In this document: piece by piece, positions 40,804 through 48,871 of the stretch
Layout of the letters: each line of letters opens with the position of its first letter
Numbering within the stretch: the stretch's first letter is position 1
Assembly (NCBI RefSeq): GCF_014205015.1
Contig: NZ_JACHMO010000001.1
Location: forward strand, 682,001-746,000
Length of the DNA stretch: 64,000 nt
DNA from: Saccharothrix ecbatanensis
GTDB taxonomy: Bacteria > Actinomycetota > Actinomycetes > Mycobacteriales > Pseudonocardiaceae
Direction: 5' to 3'
Program-made: the position numbers and the translations under genes
The notes under the pieces: model-generated
Told to the model about the DNA's origin: nothing
The model's database searches: none
What the model saw: only the letters and a program-made list of their open reading frames with translations

Positions 40804-42030
40804 ATGGACGAGACTGCTGGTGTTGCGGTGCAGCGTGGTCAGGCGCTGCTCGATCTCGGTCGGGCACGGGAGGCGGAGGAGCAGTTCCGCACCGCCCTGG
40901 CCGCGGCCCCCGGTGAGCCCACGCTGCACGCGTTGCTGGCCCACGCGCTCCTGCGCCAACAGCGCTTCGAGGAGGCCCACGACGCCAGCCGCACGGCGGT
41001 CGGCGCGGCACCGGAGCACGTGATGGCCTACTCGACGCTCGCCGCGTCCCTGGTCGGGCTGAAGCGCCTGCCCGAGGCTGAGGACGCGGTGCGACACGCC
41101 CTCGCTCTCGCACCGGAGGCCTCGGTGCTGCACGTCCAACAGGCCCACGTGCTGCTGGCGCAGGACCGGCCGGCCGACGCGCTGGTGAGCATCGGCCGGG
41201 CGCGCGCCCTCGACCCGGAGGACTCCGACGCCGCCGCGGTGCAGGCCGCCGCGCTCTTCGAGGCGCACCGGTACGAGGAGTCCGAGGCCGCGGTGGACGA
41301 GGCGCTGCGCCTCGACCCGGAGAACGTCGACGCCCATCGCATCCGGGGTCTGCTGGCGCTTCGTCGCGGCGGTGGTGAGCCGGCCGTCCAGGCACACCGC
41401 ACCGCCCTGCGCCTGTCGCCCACCGATTCGGACGCCCGGGAGGGCCTGTCCGTCGCGCTCAAGTCCCGCAACCCGCTCTACGGCCTCATGCTGCGGTACA
41501 GCATGTGGCTGAGGACGCTGCCGACCGGGCTGCGCCTGCTGGTGCTGTTCCTGCCGTTCATCCTGACCCGCGTGCTGCGGCCGTTCGACGGCGAGACGTG
41601 GGCGAGCGTGCTGATCGTCGTGGTGGTCGCGGCCGTCGTGGTCAGCTGGAGCCTCGAACCGCTGATGAACTGCGTGCTGCTGCTCAGCCGCGAACGCCAC
41701 CTGCTGGGCCGTGCGGCAAGGCTGTCGACCTACGACTTCCTCGGGTTCGCGGCGGCGGCCCTCGTGGTCCTGATCGCCGGCCTGAACAACGGTCTGGACC
41801 AACTGCTGACGCTGGCCCTGGGCTTGTGCCTGTGGGCGATGGCCACCGGCTCCGCGCACACCATCCGGGCGGACCGCCGCAAGATCCTGACCATCGGCGC
41901 GCGGGTGGCCGCCGTCGTCGCCGTGATCGCGTTCGCCGGGACGGTGAGCGGTGTCGGCGGCTTGACCGTCGCCGTGACGGCCGTGTTCCTGAGCGGCATC
42001 GCGGCCACCTGGTTCACCGTCTTCGCCTGA
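40804..42030 (+). CDS. TPR-repeat integral membrane protein
   Basis: A 408-residue protein. Residues 10-225 hold about six TPR units with the usual A/L/P spacing (for example AREAEEQFRTALAAAPGEP and YEESEAAVDEALRLDPEN). The C-terminal 160 residues have five to six transmembrane helices, including LVLFLPFILTRVL and the Ala/Val-rich last helices. The TPR part would sit in the cytoplasm and bind partners, most likely the divergently encoded AAA+ ATPase. No signal peptide. ATG 40804. Confidence 0.85.
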   Translation: MDETAGVAVQRGQALLDLGRAREAEEQFRTALAAAPGEPTLHALLAHALLRQQRFEEAHDASRTAVGAAPEHVMAYSTLAASLVGLKRLPEAEDAVRHALALAPEASVLHVQQAHVLLAQDRPADALVSIGRARALDPEDSDAAAVQAAALFEAHRYEESEAAVDEALRLDPENVDAHRIRGLLALRRGGGEPAVQAHRTALRLSPTDSDAREGLSVALKSRNPLYGLMLRYSMWLRTLPTGLRLLVLFLPFILTRVLRPFDGETWASVLIVVVVAAVVVSWSLEPLMNCVLLLSRERHLLGRAARLSTYDFLGFAAAALVVLIAGLNNGLDQLLTLALGLCLWAMATGSAHTIRADRRKILTIGARVAAVVAVIAFAGTVSGVGGLTVAVTAVFLSGIAATWFTVFA

Positions 42031-42050
42031 TCGACCTGCTTGACCTGGTG

Positions 42051-42081
42051 GCGGCGCGACGCGGCGGTGTCGTCGCGCCGC
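42051..42081. terminator. Hairpin between convergent TPR and lipoprotein genes
   Basis: GCGGCGCGACG (42051-42061) pairs perfectly with CGTCGCGCCGC (42071-42081) around a 9-base loop. Outer GACCT/AGGTC could lengthen it. It would stop both convergent transcripts. Confidence 0.7.
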
Positions 42082-42106
42082 GAGGTCGGGCGCGGGGTCG
42101 GGCGGG

Positions 42107-42517
42107 CTAGGCCTCCGGCTTGTAGCAGTCCTCGAAGCCCTCCGGCTTGGGCTGGTTGCCCGCCAACAAGGCCACCACGTCCTGCTGCTTGAGGTTCTCC
42201 GGGTAGCCGGGCCAGTCCGGCTCCTGGCCGTTGACGTGCAGCTCGTCCAGCCAGTAGCCGGACTGGCCGGACACCTTCTCGAACTCCAGGTCGCAGCCCT
42301 TGACGTGGACCGTCACCTCGATGACCTTCTGCGACGACTTGACCGTCCGCTTGCCGACCTTCTTGCTCTTCTTCTCGGACTCGGTGCGGGGCTCGCCGAT
42401 GCCGACGAAGCCCGCCTCGTGCAACTCCACGACGAACTTGTCGTCGTTGCTGGAGCACGCCACCAGGGACGCGGCGCAGCCCAGTGCCAGCAGCACGGAC
42501 GTGACCTTCGTGTTCAT
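42107..42517 (-). CDS. Secreted lipoprotein of unknown function
   Basis: A 136-residue protein starting at MNTKVTSVLLALGCAASLVAC: a Sec-type lipoprotein signal with lipobox LVAC, so Cys21 would be lipidated and the protein anchored outside the membrane. The mature part is charged, with a Lys/Ser-rich patch (ESEKKSKKVGKRTVKSSQK) and two further Cys (VKGCDLEF, EDCYK) that could form a disulphide. It was not recognised as a known family. It diverges from the large secreted protein gene across 257 bp. Confidence 0.8.
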   Translation of the reverse strand: MNTKVTSVLLALGCAASLVACSSNDDKFVVELHEAGFVGIGEPRTESEKKSKKVGKRTVKSSQKVIEVTVHVKGCDLEFEKVSGQSGYWLDELHVNGQEPDWPGYPENLKQQDVVALLAGNQPKPEGFEDCYKPEA

Positions 42518-42774
42518 GGCGCACAGCAAACAGGGGTGACCGAAGCACCCGCGCCCCGGTCGCCCAACCGTTACCGCGCTGTGACCTGCCCACGGGCCGC
42601 CGGCGGCTGGTCGGCCCAGTCCGGCATTCGTCCGTCCGGCCGCGAAAGCATTGCAAGATAACGCTTTCCACCGGACCGATTACCTATTTGTGCGGTGGCG
42701 TAACGAAAACCGCCGGGTCGAGCGAAACAGGGTCTGCGCCCCACCGGGCGTTGCCCACCTTCGTCAGGAGAGCC

Positions 42775-45000
42775 ATGAGACGGTTCACCACATTCGTCGT
42801 GTTGTTACTGGTAGCCGCCGTCGGCGGCGTGCCGTTGGCGGACGCCGGTCCACTCGAACGGGTCACCCTGTGCCACTCACCGGGCACCCCGGCCGAGAAG
42901 ACGCTCACCCTGCCCGCGCCCGCCGCCGAGGCGCACCTGAGACACGGCGACCGGCTCGGGTCGTGCGAGGACGGCGTTCCGTGCGCCGCGCCGCCGCCGA
43001 TCCAGGAGATCCCGCCGGGCACCGAGCCGGCGGAGGAGCCCGAGTACGTCTCCGAGGCCGTCGCGGTGCTGGAGGGCGCGAGTGAGAACGGCTTCACCGC
43101 CGTCGGCGCGCCGGTCACGTTCCGCCTGAGCTGTCCCATGCTCGACCAGACGGCCGACTCCGTCGTGGTGTACGACAACGGCCGCCCGGTGCCGTTCGCA
43201 TCGCTCGCCATGACCGCCGACACCATCACCGTCACCGGTGGCCTTGGTGCCGGCCGCCACGAGCTGGCACTGTCCGCGCGGGACATCCACGGCTACGGGA
43301 TCGAAGCGGATTTCGTGTTCTGGGTGGGCAACTACACGGTGCCGGTCCTCGTGCTCGACGCCGGCGGCCTGCCGGTGGAGGGCGCGGCGGTCGTGGCCAA
43401 GCTGTCCGACGACCCGGACGTGTCGGCGAGCCTCGTCACCGACGTGACCGGCCGCGGTGCGTTCACGAACCTGCCCAACCGGTCGTACAACGTGATCGCG
43501 CAGGCCTCCGGCAACCGGTTCGCCACGCAGCCGACGAGCGTCTTCGACGGCACCGTCGTGCTGCGGCTGCTCGGCATCGGGGCGCCGAGCACGGTGGACA
43601 ACAACGACTTCTCCCAGGGCAAGGCGGGCTGGGAGACCGGCGCCGCGCCGGTCTCGGTGATCCCGCACGTCGAGGGCTCGCCGTCCGGCTTCGCCGCTGC
43701 CTCGCAGACGAACCCGGCACGCACCGAGGAGGCGTCGGCGCAGGCCACCGCGGCCATCACCGGTTCGGCTCCCGCCGGGATGTCGGCCGAAGCCGCCGAC
43801 TTCGACCTCGCCCTGGACACCGCGGGCGAGGGGCAGCAGTCGATCTCGCGCACGTTCGACGTCGAGGCGGGCGTCAAGAGCGTGACCGTGCGGTACCGGT
43901 TCATCACCAGCGAGGTGCCCGGCGGCTGGTTCGGCAGCGAGTTCAACGACTTCTACAACGTCTCCGTGCGCTCGTCCCAGGCCTCCGGCACGGTCACCAA
44001 CGGCAACAGCATGAACGGCCTCGGCCTGGCCGCGTTCGACGGTGGCGGCGCGACCGGGTGGAGCGAGTCCGAACTGGCGGTGAACCCGCAGGGCGACACC
44101 GTGCGGGTGGACCTCGCCGTCGCCAACGTCGCGGACGGGCTGTTCGGCTCGCGCGTCGTGGTGGACGTGGTCAAGAAGAAGAAGCTGACCATCAGCCAGG
44201 TGCAGCTGCGGGACATCGACAACCAGGCGCTCCAGTTCCTCAGCGCGTCCAACCACCCGTACTTCGCCGGCCAGACCCGCGTGCACGGCACGATCACCGT
44301 GCAAGGCCCCAAGGACGAGTCGCTGACCGAGCTGGCACTGGAGGTGGTGGAGGGCGGCACGACCGTGCGCGGCACCCTCGCCGCCGCCGTCCGACCCACG
44401 CTGGTGACCACGTTCGGCGACGACGAAGAGAACAAGGTCACGACCAACCAGCTGTTGTTCGAGATCCCGGCCGGCCTGCTCAACGCCGTCAACCAGGGCA
44501 CGAACGGCCAGTTGACGCTCCGCGTGAAGGCGACGTCGTCCAGCGGGGAGACGGCCGAGAAGGACGCCGGCACCCCGACCAAGCTGGTGCGGTTCACCGG
44601 CGGCAACCGCTACGGCGGTCGGGATGCCGGGGTCGGCGGCGACGACTGGGCGCTGCCCACGGTGCGCTCGTTCATCGACGGCGCGGGCCAGACGTGGGGC
44701 GACTTCTCCAACATGAACGGCGGGCCGTTCCCGCCGCACGCCTCGCACCGCGTCGGCACGAGCGCCGACGGCTGGTTCACCGGCTACAACAACCGTGACG
44801 CCGCGACCGCCGCGACGATCATCGGCCAGCTCAACACGCACGGCACCAGGATCCGATCGGTGTACGTGACCTTCGCGGCCGGCAGCGCGTTCGCACAGGC
44901 GATCGCCAACGTCACGCTCAACGACGGCCGCGCGGCCACCGCGGTGATCCGCAACATCGGCGGCCACACCACCCACTTCCACTGGGAGGTCAACGCCTGA
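42775..45000 (+). CDS. Large secreted protein with C-terminal LAS-like metallopeptidase motif
   Basis: A 741-residue exported protein. A Sec signal peptide (MRRFTTFVVLLLVAAVGG, cleavage near ADA-G) is followed by a cysteine motif of the type VTLCH-20-AHLRHGDRLGSC, which recurs in bacterial surface proteins. Several beta-sandwich-like regions follow (about 95-600), one with a carnivorous pattern of WETGAA-type Ca/carbohydrate-binding modules. The last 125 residues contain PPHASHRVGTSADGWF and end in HTTHFHWEVNA. H-x-x-x-G-x-x-x-D plus H-x-H is the zinc ligand pattern of LAS (M15/M74) peptidases that cut peptidoglycan. ATG 42775 follows AGGAG. The peptidase call is my inference. Confidence 0.75.
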   Translation: MRRFTTFVVLLLVAAVGGVPLADAGPLERVTLCHSPGTPAEKTLTLPAPAAEAHLRHGDRLGSCEDGVPCAAPPPIQEIPPGTEPAEEPEYVSEAVAVLEGASENGFTAVGAPVTFRLSCPMLDQTADSVVVYDNGRPVPFASLAMTADTITVTGGLGAGRHELALSARDIHGYGIEADFVFWVGNYTVPVLVLDAGGLPVEGAAVVAKLSDDPDVSASLVTDVTGRGAFTNLPNRSYNVIAQASGNRFATQPTSVFDGTVVLRLLGIGAPSTVDNNDFSQGKAGWETGAAPVSVIPHVEGSPSGFAAASQTNPARTEEASAQATAAITGSAPAGMSAEAADFDLALDTAGEGQQSISRTFDVEAGVKSVTVRYRFITSEVPGGWFGSEFNDFYNVSVRSSQASGTVTNGNSMNGLGLAAFDGGGATGWSESELAVNPQGDTVRVDLAVANVADGLFGSRVVVDVVKKKKLTISQVQLRDIDNQALQFLSASNHPYFAGQTRVHGTITVQGPKDESLTELALEVVEGGTTVRGTLAAAVRPTLVTTFGDDEENKVTTNQLLFEIPAGLLNAVNQGTNGQLTLRVKATSSSGETAEKDAGTPTKLVRFTGGNRYGGRDAGVGGDDWALPTVRSFIDGAGQTWGDFSNMNGGPFPPHASHRVGTSADGWFTGYNNRDAATAATIIGQLNTHGTRIRSVYVTFAAGSAFAQAIANVTLNDGRAATAVIRNIGGHTTHFHWEVNA

Positions 45001-45005
45001 CAGCA

Positions 45006-45038
45006 CGCGGGGGACGGCCCAGGTGGCCGTCCCCCGCG
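45006..45038. terminator. Strong hairpin between convergent secreted-protein genes
   Basis: CGCGGGGGACGGCC (45006-45019) pairs perfectly with GGCCGTCCCCCGCG (45025-45038), loop of 5. It starts 5 bp after the stop of the large secreted gene. A set of TTGTCAG-like short repeats follows at 45044-45078. Confidence 0.85.
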
Positions 45039-45085
45039 CTGTGCTTGTCAGAACAGCGTGCTTGTCAGTTGTCGGTTGTCAGTCG

Positions 45086-46285
45086 TCAGAACGAGGCGAC
45101 GTTGAGCAGCGGTTCGTGCGTGGCGTCCGGATCGGTGGCCGTGTTCCAGGTGCCGGTGCCGGCCGCTTGGAGGGCGGACTTCACCGTGCCGGGCGACGCG
45201 GTCGCGTGCGTGGCCTTGTACAGCGCCGCGCCACCGGCGGCGTGCGGGCTGGCCATCGACGTGCCCGAGATCGTGTTGTAGCCGCCACCCTTCCAGGTGG
45301 ACAGGACGCAGACGCCCGGGGCGATGAGGTCGACGTCCGCGCCGTAGTTGGAGAAGTCCGCGAACGTGTCGTCGACGTCGGCCCGGCAGGTCGCCGCCGC
45401 GCCGCCGCCGGGCAGGCCGTTGAAGTCGGCCAGCGCGCTGACCGTGATCACCTCGTCGTACGCGGCGGGGACGAAGGTCGCCGAGTTCGCCGCGCTGTTG
45501 CCGGCGGCCACGACGTAGGTGACGCCGGCCGCCACCGAGCGGCAGATCGCCTCGTGCAGGGCGTCCCGGTTGGAGCCGCACGCGCTGTCGCTGCCGGACC
45601 CGCCGAGGCTCATGTTCGCGACCTCGATCTCGTCGGCGTGCGCCGTGACGTAGTCGATGCCGCAGATGATGTCGGACCAGGAGCCGCTGCCCTGGTTGTT
45701 GAGCACGCGCACCGGCCAGATGCGGGCGCCCGGTGCGACACCGACGACGCCGTCGCCGTTGTCCAGCGCGCCGATCGTCCCGGCGACGTGCGTGCCGTGG
45801 CCGTTGCCGTCATCGGCGGTCCGGCCGTTGGAGCAGTTCTTCGCGCCGGCGGTGTGCACGTTGAGGTCCGGGTGGTCGAGGTCGACCCCGGTGTCGATCA
45901 CCGCGACGTCCACGGCCACCCGCTGGTCGGCGCCGTCGATGCGGGCGGTCGCGCTCAACTCGGCGTCCACGCGGTCGACGCCGGTCGGTGTGGTCTGCGC
46001 GGTGGTGGTGGCGACGCCGTCGGGCTGGACCAACACGACCCGCGGGTCACGGGCGAGGCGGGCCGCGGCGGTGGCGGTCATCTTCGCCGAGTAGCCGCGC
46101 ACGGCGCTGGAGTAGACGTGGTTCGCGGAGGTGCCGTGGTCGGCGGACACGGAAGTGGCTTCGACACCGTTGTCCAGCAGGACGATGTACCCGCTGGTTC
46201 GTGTGTCGGCGTTGGCGGGAGCGGCAGGGAGGACGGCGGCGAACAGGACGGCGGCGAGCAGTGACTTGCCGAGTAGGCGGCGCAT
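45086..46285 (-). CDS. Secreted subtilisin-like (S8) serine protease
   Basis: A 399-residue preproenzyme. Sec signal peptide (RRLLGKSLLAAVLFAAVLPA with cleavage near ANA-D), then an inhibitor-I9-like propeptide (about 28-100, GYIVLLDNG to VVLVQPDG), then the catalytic domain: Asp in VIDTGVDLDHP, His in GHGTHVAG, oxyanion Asn in AAGNSA, Ser in GTSMASPHAAG. Four or more Cys suggest disulphides. It is a proteinase-K/aqualysin type extracellular protease. ATG 46285 follows AGGAG. Confidence 0.95.
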   Translation of the reverse strand: MRRLLGKSLLAAVLFAAVLPAAPANADTRTSGYIVLLDNGVEATSVSADHGTSANHVYSSAVRGYSAKMTATAAARLARDPRVVLVQPDGVATTTAQTTPTGVDRVDAELSATARIDGADQRVAVDVAVIDTGVDLDHPDLNVHTAGAKNCSNGRTADDGNGHGTHVAGTIGALDNGDGVVGVAPGARIWPVRVLNNQGSGSWSDIICGIDYVTAHADEIEVANMSLGGSGSDSACGSNRDALHEAICRSVAAGVTYVVAAGNSAANSATFVPAAYDEVITVSALADFNGLPGGGAAATCRADVDDTFADFSNYGADVDLIAPGVCVLSTWKGGGYNTISGTSMASPHAAGGAALYKATHATASPGTVKSALQAAGTGTWNTATDPDATHEPLLNVASF

Positions 46286-46453
46286 GGCACTCCTGAAGGA
46301 CGGGTGCAGGGGCCACGATGCTCTCATTGCGCGGTGGCCGATTCGTTGCGCCGTTCGGGCGACATGACCGCGCCTGTCCCCGACACTCCGCTCGTGTCGA
46401 AGGCGTTCGGAAGCGTAAAGTCGAGCCGACATCTGTCAAGGGGTGGAGAAACG

Positions 46454-46810
46454 TTGCCGAGTGCGCTGCGGGTCGAGATTTTCGTCGCCGACCTCGACGT
46501 CTGTGCGGACTTCTACACCCGCGTTCTGGGTTTCACCGTGACCAAGAGATATGACGGCTACATCGCGATGGACCGCGACGGCGTCCGGATCGGCGCCGTC
46601 CTCGCCTGGCAGCCGGTCGACCGCGCCTCGCGCTCCGTGCCGACCGGCGTGGAGATCGTGATCGAGGTGGACGACGTGCGTGCCGAAGCGTCCCGCGTCC
46701 GGGCCGCGGACTGGCCGGTGGAATCCGACGTCGAGGTCCGCCCCTGGGGCTTGACCGACTTCCGAATCCACGACCCGGACGGCTATTACCTGCGAGTGAC
46801 GTCCGCCTGA
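46454..46810 (+). CDS. VOC/glyoxalase-fold protein
   Basis: A 118-residue single VOC (glyoxalase/bleomycin-resistance) unit: LRVEIFVADLDVCADFYTRV at the start, GVEIVIEVDDV in the middle, FRIHDPDGYYLRV at the end. Such proteins dimerise and can be metal enzymes or drug-binding proteins. The reading frame upstream lacks a good start; TTG 46454 has GGTGGAG directly before it, so I chose TTG. Substrate unknown. Confidence 0.75.
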   Translation: MPSALRVEIFVADLDVCADFYTRVLGFTVTKRYDGYIAMDRDGVRIGAVLAWQPVDRASRSVPTGVEIVIEVDDVRAEASRVRAADWPVESDVEVRPWGLTDFRIHDPDGYYLRVTSA

Positions 46811-46827
46811 CCGTCGGGCTCAGGCGG
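46803..46827. terminator. Hairpin formed by two convergent stop codons
   Basis: CCGCCTGA (46803-46810) pairs with TCAGGCGG (46820-46827), loop of 9. Each arm contains the TGA stop of one of the two convergent genes. The 8-bp stem is a plausible bidirectional terminator. Confidence 0.5.
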
Positions 46828-47335
46828 GGACGAGTTCGCAGTTCGTCAACGTCACCCGGTCACCCAGGTCCTGGCCGACGTAGTAGCCGGACGAGACCAG
46901 GATGCTGCGGTAGACGGCTCCCGCGGGGCCCCGCCAGTAGTCGTTATACAACTTGCCGTCCACGATGGCGAACCGCGACGTGTACGCCGACGCCCGGTAG
47001 TACCAGCCCGTTGCCTTGAGGCAGAGGTGGTTCCCGTCTTCCTTGATCAGCCACTTCGCCCAGCCCCGGCCGTCCACGTCCTGCAACTGGAACTGGCAAG
47101 CGCCACCGATGCCGCCCATGACGACGTAGTCCCAGAAGGACTGGGTCGCATTGGACCCCAGCGGCGAGAGGTACCCGACGACGTCTTCACCGGACTCGTT
47201 GAGGTAGTTGGCCTTGAGGTAGTACCAGGTGTCGGGGCCCGGCGTCTCCACCACGCCGTCGGGCAACGGGAGGGGAGGGCCATCAGGGGTGAACGGCTGG
47301 TCGTTCTCGGACGGGGATCTGGACGGATCCGCCAT
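46820..47335 (-). CDS. Hypothetical protein rich in aromatic residues
   Basis: A 171-residue protein, not recognised. The first 30 residues are Pro/Ser-rich and disordered (PSRSPSENDQPFTPDGPPLP); the rest is beta-rich with many Tyr/Trp (DTWYYLKANYLNESGED, FWDYVVMGG, ATGWYYRASAY). Two Cys. No signal peptide. Codon use contains more A/T than neighbours, and the 200 bp upstream (47336-47535) is clearly AT-rich for this genome, so the gene may be acquired. ATG 47335 is preceded by AAAGGG. A lectin-like or phage-related origin is possible but unproven. Confidence 0.7.
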   Translation of the reverse strand: MADPSRSPSENDQPFTPDGPPLPLPDGVVETPGPDTWYYLKANYLNESGEDVVGYLSPLGSNATQSFWDYVVMGGIGGACQFQLQDVDGRGWAKWLIKEDGNHLCLKATGWYYRASAYTSRFAIVDGKLYNDYWRGPAGAVYRSILVSSGYYVGQDLGDRVTLTNCELVPA

Positions 47336-47535
47336 GGATCTCACCCTTTCGATTCTGGGATGAGTAAGGGGGTGACAGTCACAGCAGACTGCTCGCGAAT
47401 CACACCCAGAGGCAACAGTCGGCCACCCTTATCACTCCTTAGTGGCGGAATCCCTTGTCCCGAATTCTAGCCGGACAGACCGTTGGTGTTACGCTAATCA
47501 CTATAGCTTCAGTGTTAACCAAAAGTTGTTGCCCG

Positions 47536-48456
47536 CTAAGCGTTGGCGCGACGGAGGCGTTCGGCGGCCTGTTCGCGGACGGCGTTGCAGGACAACGGGG
47601 TGTTGCCGTGGACGGCTTCCCAGCGGGCGTTGTGGGCTGCCAGCCACAAGCCGGCCGCCCACGCGATCTCCCGCTCCTCCGCGGTGAACCGGCGTCCGCG
47701 GAAATCCTGATAGCCGACGAGGAACGCGGCGGAGCTCTCGATCGGGGCCAGGGTCGGCGGGGTGGCGTTGGCGAACGATCCGCACGCCGCACCCACCAGT
47801 GCCGCCTCCGGCAGCCACGCCAAGCTGTCCCAGTCGTGCACCGCCCACACGTCCTCGCCGTGCCATCGGAGGTTCTGGGCTTCGAAGTCGCCGTGGCCAA
47901 GGACGCGTGGCAAATCGGTGGCCAGCAAGCGTTTGCGGGCACGGTGGGCCGTGTCGACGACGTACTCGGGCACGGCGCGCTGGTCCCGGTCGTCCAGCAC
48001 GCTGATCGCCGGCCACAACCCTGAACCCGTGTGGTCCCAACGTATCCAGCGCGGATTCGGCAGTGGCGGCGGAAGGGCCACGTCGGCCAGTTCGGCCATC
48101 AACCAGCCGAACACCTCCGCGTAGCGCACGGCGACGTCCGGCGAGTCGCCGCGCAGCAGTTCACCGCCGGGTCGGAACTCCTCGGCGTGCACGGCCAGCA
48201 CACCGACGTCGACTGCGGGCGTGAGGGGTCGGGCGCACGGAAACCCCCGTTCCGCCAACCTCGCCTGCGCGGCGACACACGACGCGGCCCGTCCGTCGTC
48301 GTTCCGCGCCTTCACCACGACGTCCCGTCCACCGGCCAACCGCAGCCCGAACACCTCCGACATCTGCCGCAGTTCGAACAGCACGCTGACCGGTTCGTCC
48401 CCCAAGTGGTCCACGCACCAGGCCCGTAGCCAGTCCGGCAGAGCATCCAACGGCAT
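47536..48456 (-). CDS. Aminoglycoside-phosphotransferase-like kinase
   Basis: A 306-residue protein with the APH/choline-kinase fold: the catalytic loop is LGHGDFEAQNLRW (Asp and Asn at the correct spacing) and the metal Asp is in VHDWDSLAW. The N-lobe Lys is in DVVVKARNDD. It would phosphorylate a small hydroxyl compound or sugar with ATP; the true substrate is unknown and resistance to an antibiotic cannot be assumed. ATG 48456. It is transcribed in the same direction as the hypothetical gene upstream of the AT-rich gap. Confidence 0.85.
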   Translation of the reverse strand: MPLDALPDWLRAWCVDHLGDEPVSVLFELRQMSEVFGLRLAGGRDVVVKARNDDGRAASCVAAQARLAERGFPCARPLTPAVDVGVLAVHAEEFRPGGELLRGDSPDVAVRYAEVFGWLMAELADVALPPPLPNPRWIRWDHTGSGLWPAISVLDDRDQRAVPEYVVDTAHRARKRLLATDLPRVLGHGDFEAQNLRWHGEDVWAVHDWDSLAWLPEAALVGAACGSFANATPPTLAPIESSAAFLVGYQDFRGRRFTAEEREIAWAAGLWLAAHNARWEAVHGNTPLSCNAVREQAAERLRRANA

Positions 48457-48496
48457 GGTGACGACTGTGCCATGGGTGGGCCGGCGCGGCGTTGTG

Positions 48497-48568
48497 TCAG
48501 TCGGCGGCTTGGCGCGGGAGGTCGCCGTAGCGCAGTCCGTTCATGAGGAGGGTGAGCAGGCGGTCGGC
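48497..48568 (-). pseudogene. C-terminal remnant of a TetR-family gene
   Basis: Twenty-three codons and a stop on the minus strand read A-D-R-L-L-T-L-L-M-N-G-L-R-Y-G-D-L, ending PRQAAD. This is the typical last helix of TetR regulators. An in-frame stop lies immediately upstream at 48569-48571, where the similarity ends. Nothing else of the gene is present. Confidence 0.55.
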
Positions 48569-48570
48569 TC

Positions 48571-48768
48571 AGCGCGTGGATGGGCGCACATGCTCGCGTG
48601 GCCTTCGTCCTGAACGACGCGCCGTGGGCGTTGGAACACGAGCTCATCAAGCGGGAGACCCTTCCGCTGAACATCGCCGGGAACGCCCACAGTCCTTACT
48701 GCACAGCGCTTCGTGCGCTTCATGACGAACACAAGACGCGAGCACGCGGCCTGCCCATCGTGCCGTGA
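48571..48768 (+). pseudogene. C-terminal remnant of a GIY-YIG-like nuclease gene
   Basis: Reading from 48571 the plus strand encodes SAWMGAHARVAFVLNDAPW and, further on, LPLNIAGNAHSPYCTALRAL before a stop. The H-x-R-V-A, P-W-x-L-E, L-P-L-N and N-x-H-x-Y pattern matches the C-terminal half of GIY-YIG nuclease-fold proteins common in actinomycetes. The catalytic GIY-YIG half is missing, and the similarity starts just where the TetR remnant ends. Confidence 0.55.
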
Positions 48769-48871
48769 GCCCCGTAGCCCGGATCGGGCGTCGGGCGGTG
48801 AAGTGTCAGCGGGATGTGGCCAGTAACTCGGGTAGTAGCGACGCATGCACGACAACTTCCCGGCTGTTCGG

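Noticed and set aside
42877..45006. A 709-codon open frame opposite the large secreted protein
   Set aside because: The plus-strand gene has a signal peptide, ribosome site and conserved motifs; the opposite frame has none.
47536..48456. Antibiotic-resistance phosphotransferase of the cluster
   Set aside because: It lies 12 kb from the cluster and the fold is shared by many sugar and choline kinases; a resistance role cannot be read from the sequence.
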